A stretch of DNA of 5,848 bases. Source: Acidimicrobiaceae bacterium (GTDB lineage: Bacteria; Actinomycetota; Acidimicrobiia; Acidimicrobiales; Palsa-688). A program made the translations under genes and the position numbers. Of this stretch, positions 1 through 4,967 are shown piece by piece. The notes beneath the pieces are model-generated. The model was not told the origin of the DNA and searched no databases. It saw nothing but the letters and a program-made list of their open reading frames with translations. Position 1 is the first letter of the stretch; every line of letters starts with the position of its first letter. The stretch is from positions 1-5,848 of the forward strand of contig JAUTXM010000099.1 of NCBI GenBank assembly GCA_030838025.1, given 5' to 3'.

Positions 1-187
1 CCTGCGCCGCCAGCCGGGCGACGAGTGGCGCGTCCTCGGGGTCGATGCCCCGCCGCAGCGCCGCGAACGCCACGCTGCGGTACATGGCGCCGGTATCGAG
101 GTAGTCGAGACCGAGCCGGGCGGCGAGTTCCCGAGCAACGGTCGACTTTCCCGAACCAGCGGGCCCGTCGATCGCTATGACACGCAC
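1..187 (-). CDS. cmk: Cytidylate kinase, N-terminal part (3' end beyond the window)
   Basis: Cytidylate kinase phosphorylates CMP and dCMP to the diphosphates using ATP in the cytoplasm. The 62 visible codons begin MRVIAIDGPAGSGKST. They carry the P-loop GPAGSGKS at residues 8-15 and the DTGAMYR motif at 31-37, which contributes to the nucleotide monophosphate site and is characteristic of bacterial Cmk. The GTG start at 187 places the first beta strand directly before the P-loop, as in the family. It also has a good Shine-Dalgarno, AGGAGG at 203-198, 10 nt upstream. The start lies inside the end of aroA: aroA stops at 175, an overlap of 13 nt in another frame, so translation is probably coupled. 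The cmk-after-aroA order is common in bacteria. About three quarters of a normal-length protein of roughly 220 residues is missing because the window ends, not because the gene is broken. Confidence 0.96.
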   Translation of the reverse strand, partial: MRVIAIDGPAGSGKSTVARELAARLGLDYLDTGAMYRSVAFAALRRGIDPEDAPLVARLAAQ

Positions 188-1485
188 CGGCGGAGGTCCT
201 CCTCGAAGCCCGGATAACTAGTGGCGACGGACTCCCATCCTGCTACAACCGTCGGTCCAGCAGCGTCTAACCCGGCGATCGCGAACGCCATAGCCACGCG
301 ATGATCGCCCCAGGAGTCGATCTTGCCTCCGGCGAGTGGCGCGCCGCCGTTGCCCTGGACGACCAGCCCGTCGGGGCGTGGTTCCGCGTTCACTCCGACG
401 GCGCGCAAGGCCGCGACCACCGACGTCACCCGGTCGCTCTCCTTGACCCGCAGCTCCGCCGCGTCGGCGAATGTCGTCACACCCTCGGCCCGCGCCGCGG
501 CCACCGCGAGCACGGGAATCTCGTCGATCAGGCCCGGCACCTCCGACCCGCCGACCGTCGTGGCAGCCAATGGCCGGTACCGGACCCGGAGGTCGGCGGT
601 CTGACGCCGCTCGTCCCGGTGTTCATAGGAGAGGTCGGCGCCCATCCGGCGCAGGACGTCGATGAACCCAGCCCGCGCCTGGCCGACGTAGAGGTCCTCG
701 ACCACCAGGTCGCTGTCCGGTATCACGCACGCCGCGACCACCCAGAACGCCGCCTGCGACGGGTCGGCAGGAATCGCCAGGTTGAACGGGGAAAGTACCG
801 AGCGCCGCACCGTGACCCAGCCCGGGCCCACCTCGAGATCGGCGCCGCACGCCGCCAGCATCTCCTCGGTGTGGGCGCGAGTCGGAACGTCCTCTCGAAC
901 CGTCGTGGCCCCGTCGGCCGCCAAACCGGCCAGCAGGACGGCCGCCTTGACCTGGGCACTGGCCACTGGCAGCCGGTAGTCGATTCCCGACAGCCCGCCG
1001 CCGCGGATGATCAAGGGCGCAAGCCGGCCGTCGTCTCGACCGTCGATGCGCGCCCCCATGGCTCGAAGCGGTGCCGCCACCCGACCCATGGGCCGCTCGG
1101 CGATCGACGCGTCGCCCTGCAGGACCGTGAGCCAAGGGAAAGCAGCACTCCAGCCGGCTAGCAGCCGGATGGCCGTGCCCGAGTTGCCCACGTCGATCAC
1201 GGCGGCCGGTTCCCGGAGCACGCTGCGCCCGCCCGTCACGGTGAACGTCTCGCCGGTCGAACTCTCGATCAGCGCGCCGCAGGCGGCGATGGCCGCGAGC
1301 GTCCGCCCGACGTCGAGTCCCGACGATAGGCGGCGCAACTCCGAACGACCCTCGGCCAGCGCGGCCAGGAGCACGGCGCGATGGGAGATGGACTTGTCAC
1401 CTGGAACGCGCAGGCGGCCAGTGACCGGCCCCATCCCTCCCGGGATCACGAGCTCTGTCATCGTCGCCCGCGGCGCCGGGCTCAT
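175..1485 (-). CDS. aroA: 3-phosphoshikimate 1-carboxyvinyltransferase (EPSP synthase)
   Basis: This enzyme transfers the enolpyruvyl group of PEP to shikimate-3-phosphate, the sixth step of the shikimate pathway, in the cytoplasm. The 436 residues are full length for the family. Motifs in order are PGDKSISHR (28-36), GNSGTAIRLL (100-109), GDASIAERPMGRV (124-136), SAQVKAAVLLAGL (176-188), LIDEIPVLA (319-327, with the conserved acidic pair), LRVKESDR (345-352) and GDHRVAMA (393-400). The GDAS..RPMGRV, SAQVK and RVKESDR stretches resemble class II (Bacillus/CP4-like) enzymes more than E. coli AroA. At the position where glyphosate-tolerant CP4 has alanine (NAATG) this protein has glycine (NSGTA). 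The ATG at 1485 overlaps the tyrA stop as ATGA. A second ATG at 1461 (MTELVIPGG) would also leave the fold intact, and neither has a strong Shine-Dalgarno. It overlaps cmk by 13 nt downstream. Confidence 0.97.
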   Translation of the reverse strand: MSPAPRATMTELVIPGGMGPVTGRLRVPGDKSISHRAVLLAALAEGRSELRRLSSGLDVGRTLAAIAACGALIESSTGETFTVTGGRSVLREPAAVIDVGNSGTAIRLLAGWSAAFPWLTVLQGDASIAERPMGRVAAPLRAMGARIDGRDDGRLAPLIIRGGGLSGIDYRLPVASAQVKAAVLLAGLAADGATTVREDVPTRAHTEEMLAACGADLEVGPGWVTVRRSVLSPFNLAIPADPSQAAFWVVAACVIPDSDLVVEDLYVGQARAGFIDVLRRMGADLSYEHRDERRQTADLRVRYRPLAATTVGGSEVPGLIDEIPVLAVAAARAEGVTTFADAAELRVKESDRVTSVVAALRAVGVNAEPRPDGLVVQGNGGAPLAGGKIDSWGDHRVAMAFAIAGLDAAGPTVVAGWESVATSYPGFEEDLRRCVS

Positions 1486-2561
1486 GGCGCCAAACGTCGC
1501 AGCGTGGGGTGGTAGCCGCGCCCGCTCAACGCCGAAATCGCGGCCCCGGCGTCGGTGGCGTCGACCGCCAGGACGAGCACACCGCGAGGACCTTCGGCGG
1601 AGTGGGCGATCTCGAGGTCGTAGATGTTGACGTTGCCTTCCCCGAGGACCGTCGTCACCTCGGCCAAGACACCTGGCCGGTCGGGCACAGGCACCCGAAT
1701 TTCGATCATCTCGTCAGGGTGGAGTACCCGGGCGGGGAGGTTCAAGCGGGCCTCGCGGGCCCGCTCCAACACCGCGAGGATCCCGGCGCGGTCACCTTCG
1801 GTCACCATGGTCCGCAGGCCACCGACCGCGTCCATCAGGCGATCGAGCGTCGCGGCAATGGCGAGGCGGTTGTCCAGGCAGAGGTCCGGCCAGATGCCGG
1901 GGTGGCCCGCCGCGATCCGGGTCATGTCCCGGAATCCCCCGGCGGCCAGGCGCAGCAACGCCGCCTGTTCGGTCGCGGCGTCGGCCGCCAGCGTCATCAA
2001 GGCAGCCGCCGTCAGGTGGGGCACGTGCGACACCATGGCGACCATGCCGTCGTGGCGCGCCGCAGGCATCGCGACGGCGTCGGCGCCGAACGATGTCACG
2101 ACACCGAGTACCCGGGAGTAGGCGGACGGGTCGGTGTTGGCGGTCGGCGTCAGGACCCAAGTGGCCCCCTCGAAGAGGCGGGCGTCGGCGCCATCGACGC
2201 CTTCCTGCTCTGACCCGGCCATGGGATGGCCCCCCACGAACCGCGGGTGGTCGAGCGCCGCGACGATCGGCGACTTCACCCCCGCGACATCGGTGACGAC
2301 ACTGTCAGGGGCCCCGAACGCCAAGACCTCGACGGCCGCCTCGACCACTGCCCCCGCAGGTGTGGCGATGAAGATGACCTCGGCGTCGGGGTCGGCGCCG
2401 ACCGCGTCGAGTGCGCCGAGATGCAGTGCCCGCGCTGCCCGGTGCTGATCGCGATCGACGCCACTCACGTGCCAACCCTCTCGGCGCAGTGCCAACCCGA
2501 TGGAACCGCCGATCAATCCGGTGCCGATGATCGCCGCCCGCCGGGGAGGAGACTCGGTCAC
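1482..2561 (-). CDS. tyrA: Prephenate dehydrogenase with C-terminal ACT domain
   Basis: TyrA oxidatively decarboxylates prephenate to 4-hydroxyphenylpyruvate, committing carbon to tyrosine. The 359-residue protein opens with a Rossmann dinucleotide site, GTGLIGGSIG (13-22). An acidic residue after the second strand (VDRD, 35-38) points to NAD rather than NADP. GGHPMAGSEQEGV (110-122) contains the histidine of the family active site, and SHVPH (178-182) and GFRDMTRIA...NR (209-232) belong to the helical prephenate-binding domain. Residues about 286-357 form an ACT domain (IRVPVPDRPGVLAEVTTVLG), which suggests feedback control by an aromatic amino acid; that is inferred from the family. No chorismate mutase is fused, which matches the separate aroH upstream. 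The start is GTG at 2561, since no other start precedes the Rossmann motif. It has no recognisable Shine-Dalgarno, and a TAG lies directly before it. Its stop overlaps the aroA start by 4 nt. Confidence 0.96.
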   Translation of the reverse strand: MTESPPRRAAIIGTGLIGGSIGLALRREGWHVSGVDRDQHRAARALHLGALDAVGADPDAEVIFIATPAGAVVEAAVEVLAFGAPDSVVTDVAGVKSPIVAALDHPRFVGGHPMAGSEQEGVDGADARLFEGATWVLTPTANTDPSAYSRVLGVVTSFGADAVAMPAARHDGMVAMVSHVPHLTAAALMTLAADAATEQAALLRLAAGGFRDMTRIAAGHPGIWPDLCLDNRLAIAATLDRLMDAVGGLRTMVTEGDRAGILAVLERAREARLNLPARVLHPDEMIEIRVPVPDRPGVLAEVTTVLGEGNVNIYDLEIAHSAEGPRGVLVLAVDATDAGAAISALSGRGYHPTLRRLAP

Positions 2562-2564
2562 CTA

Positions 2565-2660
2565 TCGGCCACAGCCGAGAACCCGAGCCGGCACCGGGTC
2601 AGCCGGCGGCACCGGGTCAGCCGGCAGCACCGGGTCAGCCGGCCGCACCCGGTCAGCCGG
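2565..2660 (-). other. In-frame open extension after the aroH stop codon (possible relic or readthrough tail)
   Basis: Reading on from the aroH TAG (2663-2661) in the same frame gives 32 sense codons: four PADxVx hexapeptides (PADRVR, PADPVL, PADPVP, PADPVP), then ARVLGCGR. A TAG at 2564-2562 follows and directly abuts the tyrA GTG at 2561. This is seen in the sequence. Whether it was ever, or is, translated is unknown. AroH proteins normally end about where the first TAG lies, so the extension is not needed for function. Stop codons are rare by chance in DNA this GC-rich, so an open stretch of 32 codons alone is weak evidence. Confidence 0.3.
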
Positions 2661-2661
2661 C
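2586..2661. repeat. 18-bp tandem repeat (about four copies) between aroH and tyrA
   Basis: On the plus strand the unit is approximately agccggcNgcaccgggtc. Copies lie at 2586-2600 (shortened to 15 bp), 2601-2618, 2619-2636 and 2637-2654 (with acccggtc in place of accgggtc). A fifth partial copy, agccggct, runs from 2655 into the aroH stop. Every copy is a multiple of 3 bp. The array fills most of the 99-nt space between aroH and tyrA. It looks like a minisatellite-type slippage repeat and might vary in copy number between strains. No mobile-element features flank it. Confidence 0.85.
2629..2653. other. Hairpin-capable inverted repeat within the tandem array
   Basis: ACCGGGT at 2629-2635 is the exact reverse complement of ACCCGGT at 2647-2653, giving a 7-bp stem with an 11-nt loop. 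The inversion exists because one base differs between the third and fourth repeat copies. On the transcribed (minus) strand no T run follows, so it does not look like an intrinsic terminator. At most it could affect mRNA folding or stability between aroH and tyrA. Confidence 0.3.
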
Positions 2662-3029
2662 TAATCCGGCAGGTCATCGCGCAGCCCTCTGGCCCCTTCG
2701 AGATACACGTGGTGCAACTCGGCGCGGGACCTATCGGTGTTCATGTGCATGAGCACCCGGATGCACAGCGGCGTGCCCCCGACCACATCGAGCTCCCGGG
2801 CACAGATCAACGGCACGTCGCCCAGGCCGATGGTGCGCGCCGCGGTCGCCGGGAACACCGAACGGATGTCATCGGTGGCAGTGAACAACACGCTGATGAG
2901 GTCCTCTTTGTCGACCCCGTTGCGCTGGAGCATGGTCTCCACCAACGTCTGGACCCGCTCGTTCACCTGCTCGAGGGTGTCGGCTTTGATGGTGGTTGCA
3001 CCACGAAGAGCTCGCACGGCGGAAGACAC
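2661..3029 (-). CDS. aroH: Chorismate mutase, AroH type
   Basis: It rearranges chorismate to prephenate, the branch point toward tyrosine and phenylalanine, as a small cytoplasmic enzyme. The sequence matches the Bacillus subtilis AroH fold family along its length, with RGATT near the N-terminus, VFPA, ELDVVGG, CIRVLM and HVYLE. Counting from GTG 3029 (122 residues), the residues equivalent to the B. subtilis active site are all present: R9, R65, C76, E79, R91, Y109 and R117 (B. subtilis R7, R63, C75, E78, R90, Y108, R116). I chose 3029 because AVRALRGATT resembles family N-termini and a TAGGCT element lies 8 nt upstream. GTG at 3017 (118 residues) is a real alternative. Neither has a Shine-Dalgarno, so a leaderless transcript is possible. 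The frame stays open upstream to 3236, but that part runs antisense into the ABC gene and is not AroH-like. It probably leads the aroH-tyrA-aroA-cmk transcript. Confidence 0.94.
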   Translation of the reverse strand: MSSAVRALRGATTIKADTLEQVNERVQTLVETMLQRNGVDKEDLISVLFTATDDIRSVFPATAARTIGLGDVPLICARELDVVGGTPLCIRVLMHMNTDRSRAELHHVYLEGARGLRDDLPD

Positions 3030-3037
3030 GAGCCGGG

Positions 3038-3043
3038 AGCCTA
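3038..3043 (-). promoter_or_regulatory. Possible -10 element for aroH (TAGGCT)
   Basis: TAGGCT on the minus strand fits the actinobacterial TAnnnT pattern. It ends 8 nt before the GTG at 3029, close to the spacing of leaderless genes. No recognisable -35 lies 16-18 nt upstream. It is a weak call, made from the motif and from the absence of a Shine-Dalgarno for aroH. Confidence 0.3.
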
Positions 3044-3071
3044 CGTGCCCCGTGGCCCATCGGACCGCTGA

Positions 3072-3077
3072 TAGCGT
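3072..3077 (+). promoter_or_regulatory. Possible -10 element for the ABC exporter operon (TAGCGT)
   Basis: TAGCGT sits 31 nt before the ATG at 3109, in the 79-nt gap shared with the divergent aroH gene. It is identical to the candidate -10 of the secreted-protein gene at 4915-4920. No convincing -35 hexamer is visible at normal spacing, so confidence is low. Confidence 0.3.
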
Positions 3078-3097
3078 GACCGCACCTCCCATCTGGC

Positions 3098-3104
3098 AAG
3101 GAGG
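3098..3104 (+). promoter_or_regulatory. Strong Shine-Dalgarno for the ABC ATPase gene
   Basis: AAGGAGG is a near-perfect anti-16S match, only 4 nt before the ATG at 3109. It decides the start, because the frame is open much further upstream (to 2737) across the divergent aroH gene. Confidence 0.85.
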
Positions 3105-3108
3105 TCCC

Positions 3109-4047
3109 ATGGGCGTTGCCGTCGCAGTCGACGGACTCCAGAAGTCGTACGACACCGTCGAGGCGGTCAAGGGCGTCAGCTTCTCCATCGAGGAGGGCGA
3201 GGTATTCGCCCTGCTCGGCCCCAACGGCGCGGGCAAGACGTCGATCGTCGAGATCCTCGAGGGCTACCGGAAACGCTCGGCGGGGACCGTCGAAGTGCTG
3301 GGGATGGACCCCGAAAAGGGAAGCCGCCGGTTGAAGGAGCGCATCGGCATCGTGCTCCAGGAGTCCACGACCGAGCCCTACCTGACGGTCGAAGAAGTCC
3401 TGCGCCAGCGCACCTTCTGGTACCCCCGTCCTTCCAATGTCGACGACGTGATCGGGCTGGTCGGACTCGAGGAGAAACGCCGGGCCCGGCTGCGGACGTT
3501 GTCGGGTGGCCAGCAACGGCGGCTCGACCTGGCGTTGGGTCTCATAGGAAATCCCGACCTGATCTTCCTGGACGAGCCAACGACGGGCTTCGACCCGTCG
3601 GCCCGGAGGGCCAGCTGGGTGATCATCCGCAACCTGTGCTCGCTGGGCAAGACGGTCCTCCTGACCACGCACTACATGGACGAAGCCCAGCATCTCGCCA
3701 ACCGGGTCGCGGTCATCGCCGGGGGCGTGTTCGTGGCCGAGGGCACGCCCGACTCGCTCGGCGGCCGCAACCAGGCCGCGGCCAATATCCGCTTCTCCCT
3801 CCCCGAAGGAATCACGCTGCAGGACCTGCCCGTCCCCGCCCGACCCGACAAGGTGGCTGGTGAGGTCGTCATCGACACGCAGGAGCCCACCGCGGCGCTG
3901 GCCCGCCTGACCGGCTGGGCGGTCGAGCGCCACTTGGAGCTTGCGGGCCTCACGGTGACCAGGCCCAGCCTCGAGGACGTCTACCTGGAACTGGCCGGCG
4001 ACGCCGCTGAACGCGCGTCCCAGAACGCCATGAAGGCCACCACATGA
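3109..4047 (+). CDS. ABC transporter ATP-binding protein, DrrA/ABC-2 exporter type
   Basis: This is the cytoplasmic ATPase of an exporter that works with the permease encoded next. The 312 residues contain a complete nucleotide-binding domain: Walker A GPNGAGKT (37-44), Q-loop glutamine in VLQES (Q84), signature LSGGQQRR (131-138), Walker B LIFLDEP (151-157) with catalytic glutamate, D-loop GFDPSAR (160-166) and switch histidine in TTHYMDE (H188). Residues about 225-300 form the short C-terminal domain typical of DrrA-like ATPases, ending in the usual RPSLEDVYLEL. Length is normal for the family. The start is fixed by the AAGGAGG at 3098-3104. The TGA stop overlaps the permease ATG (ATGA), so translation is probably coupled. 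Family members export drugs, lipids or polysaccharides. Nothing here identifies the substrate, and the gene symbol is therefore left open. Confidence 0.95.
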   Translation: MGVAVAVDGLQKSYDTVEAVKGVSFSIEEGEVFALLGPNGAGKTSIVEILEGYRKRSAGTVEVLGMDPEKGSRRLKERIGIVLQESTTEPYLTVEEVLRQRTFWYPRPSNVDDVIGLVGLEEKRRARLRTLSGGQQRRLDLALGLIGNPDLIFLDEPTTGFDPSARRASWVIIRNLCSLGKTVLLTTHYMDEAQHLANRVAVIAGGVFVAEGTPDSLGGRNQAAANIRFSLPEGITLQDLPVPARPDKVAGEVVIDTQEPTAALARLTGWAVERHLELAGLTVTRPSLEDVYLELAGDAAERASQNAMKATT

Positions 4048-4811
4048 CCAACGATCTCGAGCTGCTCGGCCGACAGGTCGGGTGGGAGCAGCGGTCCTAC
4101 TGGCGCAACCCCGCTGCGGCGGGATTCTCCTTCGTGTTTCCGATCCTGATCATGGTCATCTTCGCCACCACCAATGGCAACGGCAAGATCGCCGAGCTGG
4201 GCAACATCAGCTACACCCAGTACTACATCCCGGCCATCGTGGCCTTCGGCATCATGGGTGTCACCTTCACCAACTTGGCGATCACGGTCACCTTTAAGCG
4301 GGAGGCGGGGACGCTCAAGCGAGTCCGCGGGGCGCCGCTACCGGCGTGGATCTACCTCGGCGGCCTCATCGGCAACTCTGTCGTCGTCGGCATCTTGCTC
4401 ACGGCCATCGTGATCGCCTTCGGCGTCATCGCCTACGGCGTCTCCATCCCGGGCAACATCGCCGCCCTCATCGTGACGCTGGCCATCGGTGCCGCGTGTT
4501 TCTGTGCCATGGGCCTGGCGGTCACGACCGTGGTGCCCAACGCCGACGCCGCGCCTGCCATCGTGAACCTGCTGTTCTTTCCCCTGCTCTTCATCTCGGG
4601 GACGTTCTTCCCGATCAGCAAAGGGTCGGTGCTGACCAAGATCGCGGGGGTGTTCCCGGTGCGCCATTTCATCACCGGGACGTTCGCGGCGTTCGATCCC
4701 CACGCCCGCAGCAGCATGCGGGGCGGGGATTTGCTGGTCATGGTCGCGTGGGGAGCGGTGGCACTCTTGGTGGCGAGCCGGCGCTTCCGCTGGGAGCCCA
4801 GCACCAAGTAA
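4044..4811 (+). CDS. ABC-2 type exporter permease (DrrB-like)
   Basis: This is the membrane partner of the preceding ATPase. The 255-residue protein has a cytoplasmic N-terminus (RQVGWEQRSYWRNP) followed by about six hydrophobic segments: roughly 24-41, 60-82, 102-131, 137-163, 170-190 and 229-245. The loop FKREAGTLKRVRGAPLP (84-100) after the second segment is the coupling region typical of ABC-2 permeases, and the FISGTFFPIS stretch (183-192) is also characteristic. The ATG overlaps the ATPase stop by 4 nt, which fixes both the start and the pairing. One permease plus one ATPase with a single nucleotide-binding domain implies a two-plus-two complex in the cytoplasmic membrane. No substrate can be inferred. 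The basic C-terminus (RRFRWEPSTK) is normal. Confidence 0.93.
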   Translation: MTNDLELLGRQVGWEQRSYWRNPAAAGFSFVFPILIMVIFATTNGNGKIAELGNISYTQYYIPAIVAFGIMGVTFTNLAITVTFKREAGTLKRVRGAPLPAWIYLGGLIGNSVVVGILLTAIVIAFGVIAYGVSIPGNIAALIVTLAIGAACFCAMGLAVTTVVPNADAAPAIVNLLFFPLLFISGTFFPISKGSVLTKIAGVFPVRHFITGTFAAFDPHARSSMRGGDLLVMVAWGAVALLVASRRFRWEPSTK

Positions 4812-4823
4812 GCGGCCCGGCTC

Positions 4824-4839
4824 GGCCGCCGCGGCGGTC
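4824..4839 (+). terminator. GC-rich hairpin after the permease gene, weak terminator candidate
   Basis: The stretch contains the perfect palindrome CCGCCGCGGCGG (4826-4837). As RNA it can form a 6-bp stem (including one G-U pair) with a CGCG loop, 13 nt after the permease stop. A competing fold pairs GGCCG (4824-4828) with CGGCC (4840-4844). No U tract follows, so it is not a classical intrinsic terminator, though GC-rich hairpins without U tracts are often found after actinobacterial genes. Confidence 0.25.
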
Positions 4840-4890
4840 CGGCCAGGTCCGGCCCGGCCTCCCCCCGTTTACGAATGCTCGCCAAACCCC

Positions 4891-4920
4891 TTGTAACGCG
4901 CCCCCCGCTGGCAATAGCGT
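4891..4920 (+). promoter_or_regulatory. Candidate promoter of the secreted sialidase-like gene
   Basis: A -35-like TTGTAA (4891-4896; 4 of 6 to TTGACA) and a -10-like TAGCGT (4915-4920; TAnnnT) are separated by 18 nt. This would give a 5' leader of about 40 nt before the ATG at 4968. The same -10 hexamer precedes the ABC operon. The inference comes from sequence pattern alone. Confidence 0.45.
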
Positions 4921-4957
4921 CCGTGTCGGCGAGGAACGTACACGCGGTGCTTTGGAC

Positions 4958-4963
4958 AGGGGG
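4958..4963 (+). promoter_or_regulatory. Shine-Dalgarno of the secreted sialidase-like gene
   Basis: AGGGGG lies 4 nt before ATG 4968. It favours this start over the internal ATG at 4986, which has no purine-rich leader and would cut off the basic head of the signal peptide. Confidence 0.65.
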
Positions 4964-4967
4964 TCAC

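Larger units (their letters stand above)
4812..4967. other. Intergenic region between the permease and secreted-protein genes
   Basis: No gene is seen in these 156 nt. The left half is very GC-rich, with the hairpin above and a tandem pair of ggtccggcc at 4836-4844 and 4846-4854. The right half contains a candidate promoter (4891-4920) and the Shine-Dalgarno of the following gene. Confidence 0.7.

Noticed and set aside
301..1161. 286-codon plus-strand frame opposite aroA
   Set aside because: It is a shadow of aroA created by high-GC codon bias, with no plausible motif.
1509..2213. 234-codon plus-strand frame opposite tyrA
   Set aside because: The R/G/H-rich translation has no domain. tyrA on the other strand is unambiguous.
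2586..2661. Tandem repeat as a CRISPR array
   Set aside because: The units are contiguous 18-bp copies with no unique spacers and no cas genes nearby.
2737..3108. N-terminal extension of the ABC ATPase back to 2737
   Set aside because: It runs antisense over aroH, and the perfect Shine-Dalgarno at 3098-3104 fixes the start at 3109.
3030..3236. N-terminal extension of AroH up to 3236
   Set aside because: It would overlap the ABC start and its Shine-Dalgarno antisense, and has no AroH similarity. AroH proteins begin just before RGATT.
2869..3933. 354-codon open frame on the minus strand across the ABC ATPase gene and the start of aroH
   Set aside because: It is antisense to a gene with all ABC motifs. 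The translation is rich in R, G, D and Q with no recognisable domain, typical of shadow frames in high-GC DNA.
3109..4811. ABC pair as part of a biosynthetic or resistance cluster
   Set aside because: No biosynthetic, regulator or resistance genes flank it. A DrrAB-type pair alone does not indicate a function.
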